Assembly: GCF_003399445.1 (NCBI RefSeq)
Contig: NZ_QUQO01000001.1
Coordinates: forward strand, 372,001-436,000
Source: Parvularcula marina
GTDB taxonomy: Bacteria; Pseudomonadota; Alphaproteobacteria; Caulobacterales; Parvularculaceae
Length of the DNA: 64,000 bases
Direction: 5' to 3'
Positions 61,973 through 64,000 of the stretch are shown in pieces (within the stretch, counting starts at the first letter, position 1; every line of letters starts with the position of its first letter). A model generated the notes under the pieces. It saw only the letters and a program-made list of their open reading frames with translations, did no database searches and was not told where the DNA came from. The position numbers and the translations under genes were made by a program.

Positions 61973-63253
61973 TTAGAGTGTCAGTATGGGGAACGTATTT
62001 TCAGTACGGGCGAGCCCGCGGGTGAAGAGAAGTGTGCGTGCCGATGACAGCGTCTTTTCATCTATAGGTGAGGTCGTGATCATCAGGTCATCACCAACAA
62101 GTTCACAGCGGCTGGTAAAGCAGCCCGCTTCGGCGAGCGCCGCCGTCACCGCCTCTTCGTCAAGCTCACCCTCTTCGGCGCGTAGACGAAGGGCGTAGAG
62201 CCTCAATTCCTCGCCTCCCTCACGGACGGGCAGCGGGCGAAGCCGGTCAACCGGCGCGGTGAATACCGGCCCGCCATCCTTTCGGGCGAGGGAGACAATG
62301 TCTGAAGCAACCGCAGAGGCCGTGGCCCCTGCCCCGGCTCCGGGCCCGGTGAAGAGAAGCTCGCCCAGCGGGTCAGCGATAACCGCGACCGCATTGCCTG
62401 CGCCCTCCATTTTGGAGAAGGCATGCCCCGTGGCCACAAAAGTCGGGCTGACCGCCATCGTGATGTCATCGCCCGCGCGTTTGGCCTCGCCCACGAGTTT
62501 GATGACAAAGCCGAAGCGGCGCGCGAAACGGATATCATCAAGCGTGATGTTAGATATGCCGTGCACGGCGAATATATTGTTCTGCTCAGTGATGAGCTCC
62601 GGATTTACAGTCCCATCGAAGGCGAGCATGGCAAGGATCGCCAACTTCTGGGCCGCATCGATCCCGTCGACATCGAGCGAAGGATCGGCCTCGGCAAAGC
62701 CTGCTTCCTGTGCCTGCACCACCGCATCATCATAGGCGACGCCGTGATTGGCCATCTGGTCGAGAACGAAATTGCAGGTACCGTTCAGGATGCCGGAGAC
62801 CGCCTCTACGCGGCAGGGCGCAAGGTTATCGCGCAGTGCCCGGACGATCGGCGTGCCTCCCGCGACCGCCGCCTCGAATTTGAGGGCACCGCCATTTTCT
62901 TCGGCCAACCGCGCCAGCTCCTCGCCATGCGCGGCGATAAGTGCCTTGTTTGCAGTGGCAACCGACTTGCCGGCTTTCAGTGCCGCCGTCACCGCCTCGC
63001 GGGCCGGACCTTCCGCGCCGCCCATCAGCTCGACAAATACATCTGTCCCCGGCGCTTCGGCCAGCGCCACGGGGTCGTCATACCAGTCATATGCGTCAAT
63101 CGGGACAGCCCGCGCCTTGTTCTTGGTGCGCGCGGAGACGCCTGTGACCGCGATGTCAGACCCGATCATCCGGGCACGTCCATCTTCCGTCAGAAGCGAT
63201 AAGAGCCCGCCGCCTACTGTACCGAGCCCTGCGATCCCAATTCGTAAAGTCAA
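61973..63253 (-). CDS. hom: Homoserine dehydrogenase
   Basis: A 426-residue enzyme of the threonine/methionine branch, reducing aspartate semialdehyde to homoserine. GIAGLGTVGGGLLSL is the NAD(P) site, SGILNGTCNFVL and PSLDVDGIDAAQKLAILA the catalytic blocks with the conserved Asp and Lys. The C-terminal ~80 residues look like an ACT-type regulatory domain, which usually binds threonine. It connects with metC metabolism at the other end of the window. Confidence 0.95.
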   Translation of the reverse strand: MTLRIGIAGLGTVGGGLLSLLTEDGRARMIGSDIAVTGVSARTKNKARAVPIDAYDWYDDPVALAEAPGTDVFVELMGGAEGPAREAVTAALKAGKSVATANKALIAAHGEELARLAEENGGALKFEAAVAGGTPIVRALRDNLAPCRVEAVSGILNGTCNFVLDQMANHGVAYDDAVVQAQEAGFAEADPSLDVDGIDAAQKLAILAMLAFDGTVNPELITEQNNIFAVHGISNITLDDIRFARRFGFVIKLVGEAKRAGDDITMAVSPTFVATGHAFSKMEGAGNAVAVIADPLGELLFTGPGAGAGATASAVASDIVSLARKDGGPVFTAPVDRLRPLPVREGGEELRLYALRLRAEEGELDEEAVTAALAEAGCFTSRCELVGDDLMITTSPIDEKTLSSARTLLFTRGLARTENTFPILTL

Positions 63254-63301
63254 TCTGTCTTCCTCTTCCTCGCCAGTCTGGCGTCCCTGTCCCCTCGGAC
63301 T

Positions 63302-63736
63302 TTACTGAGTTTCATTCTGCGACGGTTTGTTTGGGCTGACTGATGGCAGCACCGGCCGGTTCTGCGAGAGAAGCCCTTCGGCCTTCATCTGCGCCCGGTC
63401 GCGCTCGATCTGCGCCAGCAGACGCTCGGCCCGTCGCAAGAGGGCCTCTTCTTCAGGTGTCAGCCGGTCATCATCGATCTTTGCCCGCAATGCTGCCTGC
63501 TGGGCGAGGATCTGCGCGCGCTCCGCCTGCATCTCCGCCTTGGTCGGCAGTGCCGGCCCTTCAGAGGGCACGTCGTGAAGGTCAGGCGCCGAGGCCTCCC
63601 TTGCCTCAGCTAGGCGTGCCTCGATACGCTCTCCGATGAGCGGATTGGGCGGCTCGGTCAGGGCTGCCTCCTCCTCAGGTGAAGAAGCGCAGGCGACAAG
63701 AAGGAGCCCGAGGGGCAATATGGATAACAACCGCAT
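63302..63736 (-). CDS. Small coiled-coil lipoprotein
   Basis: A 144-residue predicted lipoprotein (MRLLSILPLGLLLVAC, C16). Residues 70-120 are charged and heptad-like (EMQAERAQILAQQAALRAKI and LLRRAERLLAQIERDRAQ), forming a coiled coil; the C-terminus is Pro/Ser/Asn-rich. It lies 48 bases upstream of hom on the same strand and could be its operon leader. No family recognised. Confidence 0.68.
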   Translation of the reverse strand: MRLLSILPLGLLLVACASSPEEEAALTEPPNPLIGERIEARLAEAREASAPDLHDVPSEGPALPTKAEMQAERAQILAQQAALRAKIDDDRLTPEEEALLRRAERLLAQIERDRAQMKAEGLLSQNRPVLPSVSPNKPSQNETQ

Positions 63737-63831
63737 GAAAACCTCGCCTCGCTCCGCGGAGAGCGATATGAGAGCCGAAAATCGCGCACAAGCTCTACGC
63801 CAGTGCGGTGCAACAAGGCAAGGAAACCCCC

Positions 63832-64000
63832 ATGCCCGATGATCAACGCCCTTTGCCTGAGGACAATCAGGCTAAACCGAAGAAAAAGGCCGCTGCCAAG
63901 AAGAAAGCAGCGCCCAAAAAGCCTGCGGCGAAAAAGCCCGCCAAGACAGGCGCTACGAATAAGCTGGCCGATGAGGCAAAGAAAGCCGCATCAAAGCCCG
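63832..64000 (+). CDS. Lys/Ala/Pro-rich protein, N-terminal part (cut by window edge)
   Basis: The frame opens at ATG 63832, preceded by AAGGAAA, and runs off the window. The first 56 residues are low-complexity: MPDDQRPLPEDNQ, then KPKKKAAAKKKAA- and KKPAAKKPAK-type units like histone H1 or PhaF tails. Such a tail could bind DNA or be a flexible prefix to an unrelated enzyme; only the next bases can tell. It is divergent from the coiled-coil lipoprotein, with 95 bases between starts. Confidence 0.6.
   Translation, partial: MPDDQRPLPEDNQAKPKKKAAAKKKAAPKKPAAKKPAKTGATNKLADEAKKAASKP

Noticed and set aside
1-64000. tRNA, rRNA, CRISPR, insertion sequences, prophage
   Set aside because: Intergenic regions were read for cloverleafs, direct-repeat arrays and transposase or integrase genes; none found. 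A tRNA scan program would be more certain.

Overview
The window is about 60% GC chromosomal DNA of an alphaproteobacterium. Evidence: GAAC/GTTC-N7 direct-repeat LexA boxes, alphaproteobacterial families (TIGR02301, DUF2093), a hom-glpX pair, a gyrA-coaD-cyclophilin cluster, and three classes of palindromic intergenic repeat. Many lipoproteins and a prolyl oligopeptidase suggest a heterotroph of the Parvularculales/Maricaulales/Hyphomonadales kind, but the genus cannot be fixed from this sequence. I saw no rRNA, tRNA, CRISPR array, insertion sequence or prophage, and no gene-free stretch over 300 bases.

Layout: 0-2.7 kb is a sulphur amino-acid cluster (end of cysteine synthase, csaA, a GNAT, metC, a lipoprotein). 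2.8-9.6 kb holds a membrane protein, divergent anmK and tyrS-prmA, and a leftward SOS-type pair (Y-family polymerase plus DUF559 nuclease-like gene) ending in a palindrome array. 9.7-19.8 kb has DUF418, typA, a beta-propeller lipoprotein, a cupin, hisS and a 3-hydroxybutyrate dehydrogenase-patatin pair. 19.8-28.6 kb has an SRAP-DUF2785 pair divergent from Nudix-TIGR02301, then dihydroorotase, an M23 lipoprotein, a porin and an ABC exporter. 28.7-38 kb has a YdeP-type molybdoenzyme, a GH5 lipoprotein, a prohibitin-tail-like protein, a PcfJ-like protein, nrdB, a lipoprotein MsrA and a second LexA-box DUF559 gene. 38-51 kb has topA, an ArsC-like protein, a TPR protein, kynureninase, an EF-hand lipoprotein, an MFS transporter and two cyclophilins. 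51-64 kb has coaD, an AT-rich insert gene, gyrA, a Cu/Zn SOD lipoprotein, transporters, a prolyl oligopeptidase, glpX, hom and the start of a Lys/Ala-rich protein.

Most interesting points: both DUF559 genes lie behind perfect alphaproteobacterial LexA-type boxes, one translationally coupled to a translesion polymerase; an SRAP-family protein keeps every catalytic residue except the DNA-crosslinking Cys2; a SodC has a zinc-ligand His changed to Glu; and several leaders place a Shine-Dalgarno or stop codon inside a hairpin. Many start codons were moved from the longest reading frame on the basis of Shine-Dalgarno position, signal peptide or family N-terminus; these choices are stated per gene.
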